Origin: Bacteroidales bacterium
GTDB taxonomy: Bacteria > Planctomycetota > Planctomycetia > Gemmatales > Gemmataceae
Length of the DNA stretch: 64,000 nucleotides
Assembly (NCBI GenBank): GCA_026931725.1
Contig: JAIXLE010000059.1
Coordinates: 1 to 64,000 of the forward strand
Direction of reading: 5' to 3'
The position numbers and the translations under genes were made by a program. Positions within the stretch are counted from its first letter, which is position 1. The number at the start of each line of letters is the position of its first letter. Positions 27,498-35,036 of this stretch are shown here, piece after piece. The notes under the pieces were generated by a model. The model had not been told where the DNA came from and did no database searches. It was given only the letters and a program-made list of their open reading frames with translations.

Positions 27498-28071
27498 GGG
27501 TGTCGAACTCCTTGCAAATTGACTGTCCTGCGTGTGGGTGTCCCGGTTATCTGGGTACCGAAGCACTGGACCAGCGTGGGAACGAGATGATCCGGCGAGA
27601 ATCGGAGCGGTGTCCCTGGGTATTCGAGTTTGATGTTCGGCACCATCCGCCCGTTTTCGTTACGTCGCCGTAATCTGAAACGGTGCCTCAGCAAAAACTA
27701 TTCCAAATGAGAGCCGCTCGCCGGGAGGCTGGGATCATGATTGGAATGATTCATGGTGTGAGACATTGTCTAATTGAGATGTATTCTCAATCTCAGTAAT
27801 TTATAGAAACGCATCCCCGAGTTTCATCAGAAATACCGATGTTTTTTGCGGAAAAATAAGACAATCACGGATGGGGTATCGTTGCGGATTTTTTCCCGGA
27901 ATTTCAACCCACGATCGGAACTCCATCGCGTCGCCGTCGAGTCCGATTGGGTGGGACTTGCCGATTCTGGTGCCGATCTGTATGATTTCCTTTTCTCGGC
28001 TGGCCTGTTTTTCCACTGGTTCTCGTGCGACAGCCGACGTGCGGCAAGGTTCGGTGGAGGGAGAATCATTC
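27498..28071. other. 574-base intergenic region between divergent genes
   Basis: No credible gene is seen here. It separates the pseudopilin gene (minus) from the TPR/alpha-CTD gene (plus). It is AT-richer around 27700-27830 and includes the perfect dyad ATTGAGA-TGTAT-TCTCAAT at 27773-27791, and CATGA/TCATG arms at about 27736-27755. Both divergent promoters probably lie here. Confidence 0.5.
27773..27791. promoter_or_regulatory. 19-base dyad, possible operator
   Basis: ATTGAGA and TCTCAAT are perfect inverted repeats with a 5-base centre. They lie in the AT-rich intergenic region about 280 bases before the TPR/alpha-CTD gene and about 280 after the pseudopilin start. No T-run follows, so a regulator site is more likely than a terminator. 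Confidence 0.3.
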
Positions 28072-29406
28072 GTGACGGAACAGCTCATTGATCTGCGGGC
28101 GCTCCTCGTCGAACGGGAGGAGTTTGAAGGGTCGATGGTGGCGAAACTCCGCGAGGGGCTCGCCCAGGGGGCGGCGCAAGTCCGCAACCTGAAAGAGATT
28201 AACGAAATCCTAACGAAACGCCTCACAGCGGCGGCACCGGCTCAACAAACGAAATTGCATCTCAAGCTGGGTGTCGTCCAGTTCTTCCTGGGCCGAATGG
28301 GGCTGGCGGTGGAACATCTGGCCCAAGCGGAAGGGCCGTTGGCGGCGTTCTTCCTGGGTCGGGCGCACACGCAACAAGGGGCGTTTGCGGAGGCCATCGC
28401 CGCGTTCGACAAGGCTGAGAAAGCGGGCTACGCTGCTCAGCAAGTCCAACTCCAACGGGCGGGCGTGTTACGGCAACAAGGTCAGCTCGGCGAAGCCAAA
28501 ACGATCCTCGCCAAAATCAAGGACATGGCTGCCCACAATGCCGAGTACCACTTCCAGGATGGCGGCATCGCCGAGGCGGAAGGCGACATCGTTCGGGCGG
28601 CACGAGCCTACGAACGGGCCGTCGAGCTGGACCCTTCCCATACCGGGTCACTGTTCCGCTTGGCCTTCCTCAACGACCTGTCCGGTAACGATGAGGACGC
28701 GATTCGGTACTACGAAAAGTGTTTGAAACACCCACCCATCGGGAAGGGGGTACTCTACAATTTGGGCGTGTTGTACGAAGATAATAATCAGTACGACAAA
28801 GCCGCTGAATGCTATCGGCGATTGCACAAAATCGACCCGCTGGATGAACGCGCCCGGTTGTTCACAAAGGACGCGGAAGCCAGTTTGTCCATGTATTACA
28901 GCCCGGAAGACGAGCAGACCAACGTACAATTTCGGCAAGTGCTGGAAATTCCGATTACCGATTTTGAATTGTCCGTTCGTAGCCGCAACTGTTTGAAGCG
29001 GATGAACTTGCGGACACTGGGCGACCTCACCCGCGTCTCCGAAGTGCAGTTGCTATCGTCCAAGAATTTCGGTGAAACGTCTCTCCTGGAAATTCGGGCG
29101 ATCCTGGATTCCAAGGGGTTGCGAGTTGGTCAGTCGTTGGAACAGGGGCAGCAGTACGAATTCCGTCAGCGGTCGGCCCCGAATCTCTCGCCGGAAGAAC
29201 AGGCGTTGCTGAGCAAGCCGGTCAGCGATCTCAACCTTTCGGTGCGCGCCCGGAAGTGCATGTTGCGATTGAACATCAACACCATTGGCGACCTATGCCA
29301 GCGGACCACGGATGAACTGCTGGAAGCCAAGAACTTCGGTGTGACTTCGTTGACAGAAGTCAAAGAACGGCTCACCCAATACGGCCTGAAACTCCGCGGC
29401 GATTGA
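28072..29406 (+). CDS. TPR protein with two RNA polymerase alpha-CTD-like domains
   Basis: The 444-residue protein has a helical N-terminus and five or six TPR units over residues about 60-280 (LGRAHTQQGAFAEAIAAFDK, AYERAVELDPSHTGSLFRLA, LYNLGVLYEDNNQYDKAAEC). Two copies of an alpha-CTD-like helix-hairpin-helix domain follow: residues about 302-345 (ITDFELSVRSRNCLKRMNLR, TLGDLTRVSEVQLL, KNFGETSLLEI) and about 388-440 (VSDLNLSVRARKCMLRLNIN, TIGDLCQRTTDELL, AKNFGVTSLTEV). In RNA polymerase this domain binds UP-element DNA and activators. The GTG at 28072 has GGAGGGAGA about 9 bases upstream. A nucleic-acid or polymerase-associated role is inferred. Confidence 0.88.
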   Translation: MTEQLIDLRALLVEREEFEGSMVAKLREGLAQGAAQVRNLKEINEILTKRLTAAAPAQQTKLHLKLGVVQFFLGRMGLAVEHLAQAEGPLAAFFLGRAHTQQGAFAEAIAAFDKAEKAGYAAQQVQLQRAGVLRQQGQLGEAKTILAKIKDMAAHNAEYHFQDGGIAEAEGDIVRAARAYERAVELDPSHTGSLFRLAFLNDLSGNDEDAIRYYEKCLKHPPIGKGVLYNLGVLYEDNNQYDKAAECYRRLHKIDPLDERARLFTKDAEASLSMYYSPEDEQTNVQFRQVLEIPITDFELSVRSRNCLKRMNLRTLGDLTRVSEVQLLSSKNFGETSLLEIRAILDSKGLRVGQSLEQGQQYEFRQRSAPNLSPEEQALLSKPVSDLNLSVRARKCMLRLNINTIGDLCQRTTDELLEAKNFGVTSLTEVKERLTQYGLKLRGD

Positions 29407-29474
29407 GACGGGGTGTCTGCTCTTTTCCCCTTTCGCCACTCCGGTGTACGCATCGGGTGCCGGAAGGGGTTTTG

Positions 29475-29969
29475 TCATTCCCGTAGGAAGGGGGCTTGGT
29501 TGCCGCCGGAGTGTCGTTCCAATTCGTGCTGATGGTGAATCACTACCCCGTAAATCACGCCACAACCGAGCGAAAACATCACGGACGCGATGCCGAGAAT
29601 CATGCCGATCACGGCGAGCCTGCGAGTCGTTGTTTGTAGGCTCGTGCAAGCGAGGATTACGGCGAGGCTGCCCGCAATCAACCCCAATGGCGGGCACCAC
29701 CACGTCAAAATCGCGACGATCCCCAGAAGGAACGCCGTGGCACCGCTGCCCGTGGTGGCTGGGCGAGTGGCCATCACTTGTGGATCGAATCGCCGCCGAA
29801 TGTAGGGTAATTCTTCACGAAATCGCTGCGGTCCCGTGGATTCCGAGGAGGCAGCGGCGATGGCCGTGAAGATGTTGCCGCACTGTCCGCAGCGGACATC
29901 GTGACCGGCAAACTCCGCATCGAATTGCAGCGATGCCTGGCAGGACGGGCAAATCGTGGTCATGTCCAT
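29475..29969 (-). CDS. Zinc-ribbon membrane protein
   Basis: The 164-residue protein begins with an MJ0042-like zinc ribbon: CPSCQASLQFDAEFAGHDVR, then CGQCGNIF, a pair of CxxC knuckles. A linker follows, then three hydrophobic segments (about residues 75-135: TAFLLGIVAILTWWCPPLGL and RLAVIGMILGIASVMFSLG). Such small proteins are frequent in planctomycetes, and their function is unknown. It shares the minus strand with prs, whose stop lies 17 bases before this region's right end; the two could be co-transcribed. Confidence 0.8.
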   Translation of the reverse strand: MDMTTICPSCQASLQFDAEFAGHDVRCGQCGNIFTAIAAASSESTGPQRFREELPYIRRRFDPQVMATRPATTGSGATAFLLGIVAILTWWCPPLGLIAGSLAVILACTSLQTTTRRLAVIGMILGIASVMFSLGCGVIYGVVIHHQHELERHSGGNQAPFLRE

Positions 29970-29985
29970 CGTGTCGCCTGCTGTC

Positions 29986-30963
29986 TCACTTGGAATCGTC
30001 CAGGAACAGGCCGCTCACGGATTCGTTCCCGTGAATCCGTTGGATCGCATTGGCGAGCAACGGTGCGACGGAGATCACCTTGATATTCGGCAACCGATCG
30101 AGCTTTTCCTGCGAGAGCGGGATGCTGTCTGTCACCGTGATCTGTTCCACGCCGACCTCGCGGAGCCGATCGACGGCTGGGCCAACCAGTAGGCCGTGCG
30201 TGGCACAAACATACACCTTCTTCGCGTTGTGGTCCCGCGCTGTGCGGACGGCGTTAATCATGCTGGATGCAGTCGAGATCATGTCATCGAAGACGATCAC
30301 CGTTTTGTTTTCCACGGGGGCACCGAGCAGGTGGGCGGCCCGCGTTTCCTCGGCGCTGCTGCGGCGTTTGTCGACGACGGCGATTTGCCCGCCCAGTCGC
30401 CGCTGGTAGAGGAGGGCTTTCTTCACGTTCCCTTCGTCGGTGCTGAGTACGACTAAATCTTCTGGCGGAATCCCGAGCGTGCGGACGTGGGTGGTAATTT
30501 CCTTGACGGCGTACAGGTGATCGACGGGGATGTTGAAAAAGCCCTGAATCTGGGCGGCGTGCAGATCCAGGCACAGTACCCGGTTGGCCCCGGCGGTGGT
30601 GAGTAGGTCGGCGACGAGCTTAGCGGAGATCGGCACCCGCCCCATGTCTTTGCGGTCCTGGCGGGCATAACCGTAATAGGGAATCACCGCCGTGATGCGG
30701 GCCGGACTCGCGCGTTTGAACGCATCGAGGATGACCAACAACTCCATCAGATTCTCGTTCACCGGCGAGCAGGTTGGCTGCACGATGAAGACATCGCGGC
30801 CCCGGACATCCTCGTCGATGCGTACCGACGTTTCGCCATCGGGGAAGTTGCCGAGGTTGAGGTTTCCGAGTGTCACGCCGAGGTGCCGGGCGATGTTCTC
30901 CGCGAGAGTCCGATTGGCCCGGCCTGTGAAGACCTTGAGTTTATGGTTGTTTGCGCCGTTCAC
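29986..30963 (-). CDS. prs: Ribose-phosphate pyrophosphokinase
   Basis: This enzyme makes phosphoribosyl pyrophosphate from ribose-5-phosphate and ATP. The fold begins LKVFTGRANRTLAENIARHL. The class I signatures are present: DVFIVQPTCSPVNENLMELL, the flexible loop with YYGYARQDRKD, the metal-binding DLHAAQIQGFF, and the PRPP motif VIVFDDMISTASSM. The GTG at 30963 gives 325 residues, close to the usual about 315. Longer in-frame starts exist (ATG 31074 or 31101) but add about 37-46 residues of no known homology. The true start is uncertain. It diverges from dprA. Confidence 0.92.
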   Translation of the reverse strand: MNGANNHKLKVFTGRANRTLAENIARHLGVTLGNLNLGNFPDGETSVRIDEDVRGRDVFIVQPTCSPVNENLMELLVILDAFKRASPARITAVIPYYGYARQDRKDMGRVPISAKLVADLLTTAGANRVLCLDLHAAQIQGFFNIPVDHLYAVKEITTHVRTLGIPPEDLVVLSTDEGNVKKALLYQRRLGGQIAVVDKRRSSAEETRAAHLLGAPVENKTVIVFDDMISTASSMINAVRTARDHNAKKVYVCATHGLLVGPAVDRLREVGVEQITVTDSIPLSQEKLDRLPNIKVISVAPLLANAIQRIHGNESVSGLFLDDSK

Positions 30964-31247
30964 GGGGATTCCAGAAGAGGGTTTACCCGATGCCGACAAG
31001 TGCGGTGGCAGGTAATCAGTTCCGGTCAGACGGTGGGATTCACAATCCCGCACGGGCCAACCGGATTTCGACATTATGGAAGATGCAAGGGTGGCGGTCA
31101 ATCAGCCAGATGGGAGATGAGAAGACGGGAACCCGAAATTTTGCGATCCCGCTTGCCGTTGCGGCTGCGAGTCGTAATCTTTCGTCTACCAAAGGATGGT
31201 CGGACTGGCACGGATGCCCAGATTTTTCCGCCCACTCGTGGTGTGAC

Positions 31248-32417
31248 ATGCCCGATGCGGCCGTCCCACCCGAACTTGCCGATCATCTCGCGCTGGCCCT
31301 GATTCCGGGGCTTGGTCCCAAGCTCACCGCTGCGGTTTTGCAACATTTCGGCTCGGCGGCCGCGGCCCGGCAAGCGACGGCTCCCCAACTGGAAGCGATT
31401 CCCCTGATCGGTGCGAAGCTCGCCACGAAATTCGCCGCGGCACTGCGCCGGGTGGACATCACCCAGGAATGGCAGCGGATTCAACTAGGGGGTGTCTCAC
31501 TCGCACTGTTGGGGACACCGGAATACCCGGCTCCGCTGGCGACGATCCCGGATCCACCGCCGCTGTTGTATTTTCGGGGAGCGTTCGCGCCAGCAGACGG
31601 CCAAGCGATCGGCATCGTCGGTTCGCGGAACTGCACGCCTTACGGCATTCGCATGGCGGAGCGGATCGCGGCGGGGTTGGCTCGGGCCGGGTGGACCGTC
31701 ATTTCGGGGCTGGCCCGTGGCATCGACGGCGCGGCCCATCGGGGGGCACTTGATGCGGGTGGCCGGACTATTGCGATTCTCGCCGGGGGATTGTCCAGCA
31801 TTTACCCGCCGGAACACGCTCATTTGGCCGAGGCCATTGCGCGGCAAGGTGCCCTGGCGACGGAAACGCCGATGACGGTTGACCCGCAACCCGGCATGTT
31901 CCCGGCTCGCAACCGGATCATCAGCGGCCTGAGTCGGGCCATCGTCGTGGTGGAAGCCAATGTGAAAAGCGGTGCCCTCATCACCGTGACCCACGCGGCG
32001 GAACAGGGGCGCGACGTGTACGCCGTTCCCGGCAACGCCGACAGCCCCGCCAGTGCGGGGTGCCTGGATCTCATCCGCAAGGGTGCCCGACTCGTGCGTT
32101 CGGCGGAGGACATTCTCGAAGATGTCGGCGGTCTGGCTCCGTTCGATCCGCCGAAACCAACACCGCGCCGGGCGAAGGCGGCGACTGGGCCGACCCTGTT
32201 CACCGCGCCGGAATCCGTTCCCGAGTCTGGCCCGCCATCGGGGTTGGAGGGAGCGTTGCTCACGGTTTGGGAAAATCTCACGCAACCCCGCCATGCCGAT
32301 GATGTTGCGAGAGAAACCGGGCTTCCTGCTGGGGAACTGGCCACCATCTTGATGCGGCTCGAAATGAAGAAAGTCATTCGCCGATTGCCGGGAAACATGT
32401 TTGAGCGCCGGGGGTAA
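31248..32417 (+). CDS. dprA: DNA processing protein DprA/Smf
   Basis: The 389-residue protein binds incoming single-stranded DNA and loads RecA during natural transformation. An N-terminal helix-hairpin-helix (LIPGLGPKLTAAVLQHFG) is followed by the Rossmann core: AIGIVGSRNCTPYGIRMA, VISGLARGIDGAAHRGAL, MFPARNRIISGLSRAIVVVE and SGALITVTHAAEQGRDVYAV. The C-terminal about 60 residues are a winged-helix DML1/DprA-type domain (HADDVARETGLPAGELATIL). The ATG at 31248 fits the family. A longer open frame from 30951 overlaps prs. Its presence alone does not prove competence, because homologues are near universal. Confidence 0.95.
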   Translation: MPDAAVPPELADHLALALIPGLGPKLTAAVLQHFGSAAAARQATAPQLEAIPLIGAKLATKFAAALRRVDITQEWQRIQLGGVSLALLGTPEYPAPLATIPDPPPLLYFRGAFAPADGQAIGIVGSRNCTPYGIRMAERIAAGLARAGWTVISGLARGIDGAAHRGALDAGGRTIAILAGGLSSIYPPEHAHLAEAIARQGALATETPMTVDPQPGMFPARNRIISGLSRAIVVVEANVKSGALITVTHAAEQGRDVYAVPGNADSPASAGCLDLIRKGARLVRSAEDILEDVGGLAPFDPPKPTPRRAKAATGPTLFTAPESVPESGPPSGLEGALLTVWENLTQPRHADDVARETGLPAGELATILMRLEMKKVIRRLPGNMFERRG

Positions 32418-32592
32418 TCTCGCCCCAACAGTCCGCTCAGAGCAGCACATCGGATCGTGTTCCCGTTTCTCTCGAATATGAGAATCATATCATTTTTGAG
32501 AATGCGGCGGTTTCATCTCGGCGGGCGTAACCGTATACTTAGAGCGGTTCCGACCCGCCCCGTAGCTCATCCCGTTTGTAGGACACACTGCC

Positions 32593-33015
32593 ATGTTGCG
32601 TTCTCCGGTACGCCGCTCCGTTTCGCATCGCCGCTCGGCTTTTACGCTGTTGGAAGTGTTGGTCGTCGTGGCGATCCTCGTCATTCTGGCGGGGGTGTCG
32701 AGTATTTATGTCTTCCGCTACCTCGAAGATGCCAAGCGCGACAAGGCCACTATTGAGGCAAAGCAGCTCGAAAAGACCCTCAAAGCCTGGATGCTCAAAA
32801 ATGAAGGCACGGTGCCGCAAAGCCTGAACGTGCTGATCGGCGGGGATGGCCGTGCCCCGATGATCGAAGGGGGGTCCGCAGCCCTGATCGGCCCGTGGGG
32901 CAACCCGTATCAGGTCGAAATGAACCAGAACTCTGACGGCGGCGATGTGCAGTTCCGCGTCTACACCCAAGACGGTAACGGGCAGCCGGTGCCTGATCCG
33001 ACCACGGTACGCTAA
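32593..33015 (+). CDS. gspG: Type II secretion major pseudopilin GspG
   Basis: The 140-residue protein has a prepilin signal with the class III cut before phenylalanine (RRSAFTLLEVLVVVAILVIL) and the conserved glutamate. The globular part shows the GspG pattern: KTLKAWMLKNEGTVPQSLNV and ALIGPWGNPYQVEMNQ. The C-terminal GGDVQFRVYTQDG fits the calcium-loop region of GspG, although the exact acidic residues are not fully canonical. It is first of a run in the order G-H-I-J-K-L-M-D. Nineteen bases separate it from gspH. Confidence 0.88.
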   Translation: MLRSPVRRSVSHRRSAFTLLEVLVVVAILVILAGVSSIYVFRYLEDAKRDKATIEAKQLEKTLKAWMLKNEGTVPQSLNVLIGGDGRAPMIEGGSAALIGPWGNPYQVEMNQNSDGGDVQFRVYTQDGNGQPVPDPTTVR

Positions 33016-33034
33016 CTCCGCTCGGAGGCCAACG

Positions 33035-33592
33035 ATGCCACGCTCGACTCGTTTGCCCCGCCCTGGGGTGACGCTGCTGGAACTGATCGCCGTGATGGCG
33101 GTGTTGGTGATCCTCGGAGCCATCCTGCTGCCGACACTCAACGCTTTTCGTGGTGATACCCGGCTGAAGGCGGCGACCGATACCTTTGCAGGCCGAGTCG
33201 CCGAAGGCCGGGTGCGGGCGATGGAAAGCGGGCAGCCGTATCAACTCAGCATTCACCAGGATGGCCGACAACTCCGCCTGGCTCCGTTCGCGCTCGATCT
33301 GGTGGATGTGGGGAGCGAGAACGCCGCGGTGCTAGAAATGTTGGAAGACACGTTCCCGCCGACCGTGATGGGGATGCTCGTGAGCAACTCGGAAAGCGTG
33401 GTTCCCACGGCGGAATCCGGCTGGCTGACTGTGGCGACCTTTCAATCGGACGGAAGCTGCAAGGAAGACAACGTCCTGCTGGAGTTCAGCGAACCCGGCT
33501 CGCGGTCGCTGTTCGTGCATCTCCGCGGGTTGACCGGCGTGGTTTCGGTGCATTCGGCGGATTCGGCGGATTCCCTGGGATACCGGCAATGA
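33035..33592 (+). CDS. gspH: Type II secretion minor pseudopilin GspH
   Basis: The 185-residue protein starts with a prepilin-like segment (LPRPGVTLLELIAVMAVLVI) with the glutamate at position +5. The following RLKAATDTFAGRVAEGRVRA and LSIHQDGRQLRLAP match GspH/FimT-type minor pseudopilins, which sit in the tip complex of the secretion pseudopilus. A CGGAGG ribosome-binding site precedes the ATG. The gene overlaps gspI by four bases (ATGA at 33589), so translation is probably coupled. Confidence 0.85.
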   Translation: MPRSTRLPRPGVTLLELIAVMAVLVILGAILLPTLNAFRGDTRLKAATDTFAGRVAEGRVRAMESGQPYQLSIHQDGRQLRLAPFALDLVDVGSENAAVLEMLEDTFPPTVMGMLVSNSESVVPTAESGWLTVATFQSDGSCKEDNVLLEFSEPGSRSLFVHLRGLTGVVSVHSADSADSLGYRQ

Positions 33593-34062
33593 CACGTTCG
33601 GCCCGAACCCGTGCGGGCATGTCGCTGATCGAGGTGATCCTCGCATTAGCGATCATGATGATGGCTCTGGTCGCCATCGGTAAACTCGTGGATGTCGGGC
33701 TCGATCGCTCGCTGGATGCCCAGTTGCAGACACGCGGCACCTTGCTGGCCGAGTCCAAACTGGCGGAAGTGGAAGCCGGGGCCGTTGCCCTGCAAGGGGG
33801 CAACGGCACATTTGACGAAGCTCCCGAATGGTCCTGGTCTGTGGAATCCACCCCGTCCGGGCCAGCGAACTTGTATCAGGTCACGGTACGGGTGTCTCGC
33901 TCAACGCCAGGCCGACCATTTGAAGTGGCCATGACCCAACTCATACTCGATCCCGCTGTGATTGGCTCCGCCGCGCAGGCTGAAGTGCCGACCACAACCA
34001 CGGATGGCTCTACGACCACAACCGGCTCCTCGACCAGCACCACAGGGGGAACAACGCCGTGA
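33589..34062 (+). CDS. gspI: Type II secretion minor pseudopilin GspI
   Basis: The 157-residue protein has a prepilin-type N-terminus (RAGMSLIEVILALAIMMMAL) with glutamate +5 and a conserved pattern LLAESKLAEVEAG typical of GspI. The C-terminal 25 residues are a Thr/Ser/Gly tail (TTTTDGSTTTTGSSTSTTGG), absent from the usual family. It starts within the gspH stop (ATGA) and ends overlapping the GTG of gspJ. This tight packing indicates an operon. Confidence 0.85.
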   Translation: MTRSARTRAGMSLIEVILALAIMMMALVAIGKLVDVGLDRSLDAQLQTRGTLLAESKLAEVEAGAVALQGGNGTFDEAPEWSWSVESTPSGPANLYQVTVRVSRSTPGRPFEVAMTQLILDPAVIGSAAQAEVPTTTTDGSTTTTGSSTSTTGGTTP

Positions 34063-35036
34063 CCCGGAATGCTCAATCCCGTGCCGGGTTCACACTTCTG
34101 GAAGTCCTGCTCGCCAGCGCCATCGCGGTGCTGCTGCTCGGGTCGCTCTACTTCGCCCTGGATCTGACCCTCGGTCAGACACAAGTGGGCCGTGAGTCTG
34201 TGGCCGCGGATAATCTCGCGCGGGGCATCTTCCAACGGATGACCCGCGATCTGACGATGAGCCTCGGCCCGCTGCCGCCCAAATCGGGGGGGAATGCCGC
34301 AGGCGTGATCCCCACGGATTCCGGCGATTCCACAGGCTCGGCGATCGGAACCACCACGGGAACGATCAGTTCCACAACCGGGGCCGTCAGCACCACCACG
34401 GGAACGATCAGTTCGTCAACGGGAACAGATACCACCACGAATAGTCCAGGTGCCGAAGCCCTGGCAGCCGATGTTCCCTTTCAGGCGGGGGTGATCGGGT
34501 CGGAGAGCCAGTTGACCGTGTTCCTTAGCCGGGTGCCCGATTCTTTGGCGAATCTGAACCCGTCCTACGATCAGGCCGACCTGGATGTGCAAAGTCCCAG
34601 CGGACTACGACGGGTGACCTATTGGCTGGCGGCGGGCGGGACAGGCGGATTATGCCGACAGGTCCGGGTCTGGGTAACGGCAGATGGTGTTCGGGATAGC
34701 GTCGATCCCGACCTGACCAGCGAAGCCAGTGATAGGATTGCCGAGTCGGTCGTGAGCTTGATGTTCGAGTATTTCGATGGCTCCACTTGGGCGACCTCCT
34801 GGGATGGTTCCGCGGTTGGCCCGGATGGGGTCACACCGACCGGCCCGCCGCGAGCAATCCGCGTAACCCTCGGGATCGCGGTTCCCGAACGCGGTGGCGG
34901 CACCCGGAATCGGATGGCCGTTCATGTGTTCCCCGTCCGGGCGGCTCCAGGCTTGAGCGTCCAGGAATTCGTGGACCTGAACGCCACAAGTAGCGACTCC
35001 AGCAGCACCACAACTACGGGAGGAACGACACCATGA
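34059..35036 (+). CDS. gspJ: Type II secretion minor pseudopilin GspJ
   Basis: The 325-residue protein starts with GTG and RAGFTLLEVLLASAIAVLLL, a pseudopilin N-terminus, then GQTQVGRESVAADNLARGIF and QRMTRDLTM, a GspJ-like helix. Between residues about 90 and 130 lies a Ser/Thr/Gly-rich stretch (TTTGTISSTTGAVSTTTGTI), and a further SSTTTTGG tail. The C-terminal domain has a family-like VSLMFEYFDGSTWATSWDG and PRAIRVTLGI. Its 325 residues are much longer than the usual about 200-240, mostly because of these insertions. It overlaps gspI and gspK by four bases each. Confidence 0.82.
   Translation: MTRNAQSRAGFTLLEVLLASAIAVLLLGSLYFALDLTLGQTQVGRESVAADNLARGIFQRMTRDLTMSLGPLPPKSGGNAAGVIPTDSGDSTGSAIGTTTGTISSTTGAVSTTTGTISSSTGTDTTTNSPGAEALAADVPFQAGVIGSESQLTVFLSRVPDSLANLNPSYDQADLDVQSPSGLRRVTYWLAAGGTGGLCRQVRVWVTADGVRDSVDPDLTSEASDRIAESVVSLMFEYFDGSTWATSWDGSAVGPDGVTPTGPPRAIRVTLGIAVPERGGGTRNRMAVHVFPVRAAPGLSVQEFVDLNATSSDSSSTTTTGGTTP

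Noticed and set aside
32460-32592. A possible promoter (TATACT) and short TTCTC/GAGAA dyads before gspG
   Set aside because: The matching -35 box is poor and the dyads are short, so the operon promoter cannot be placed with confidence.
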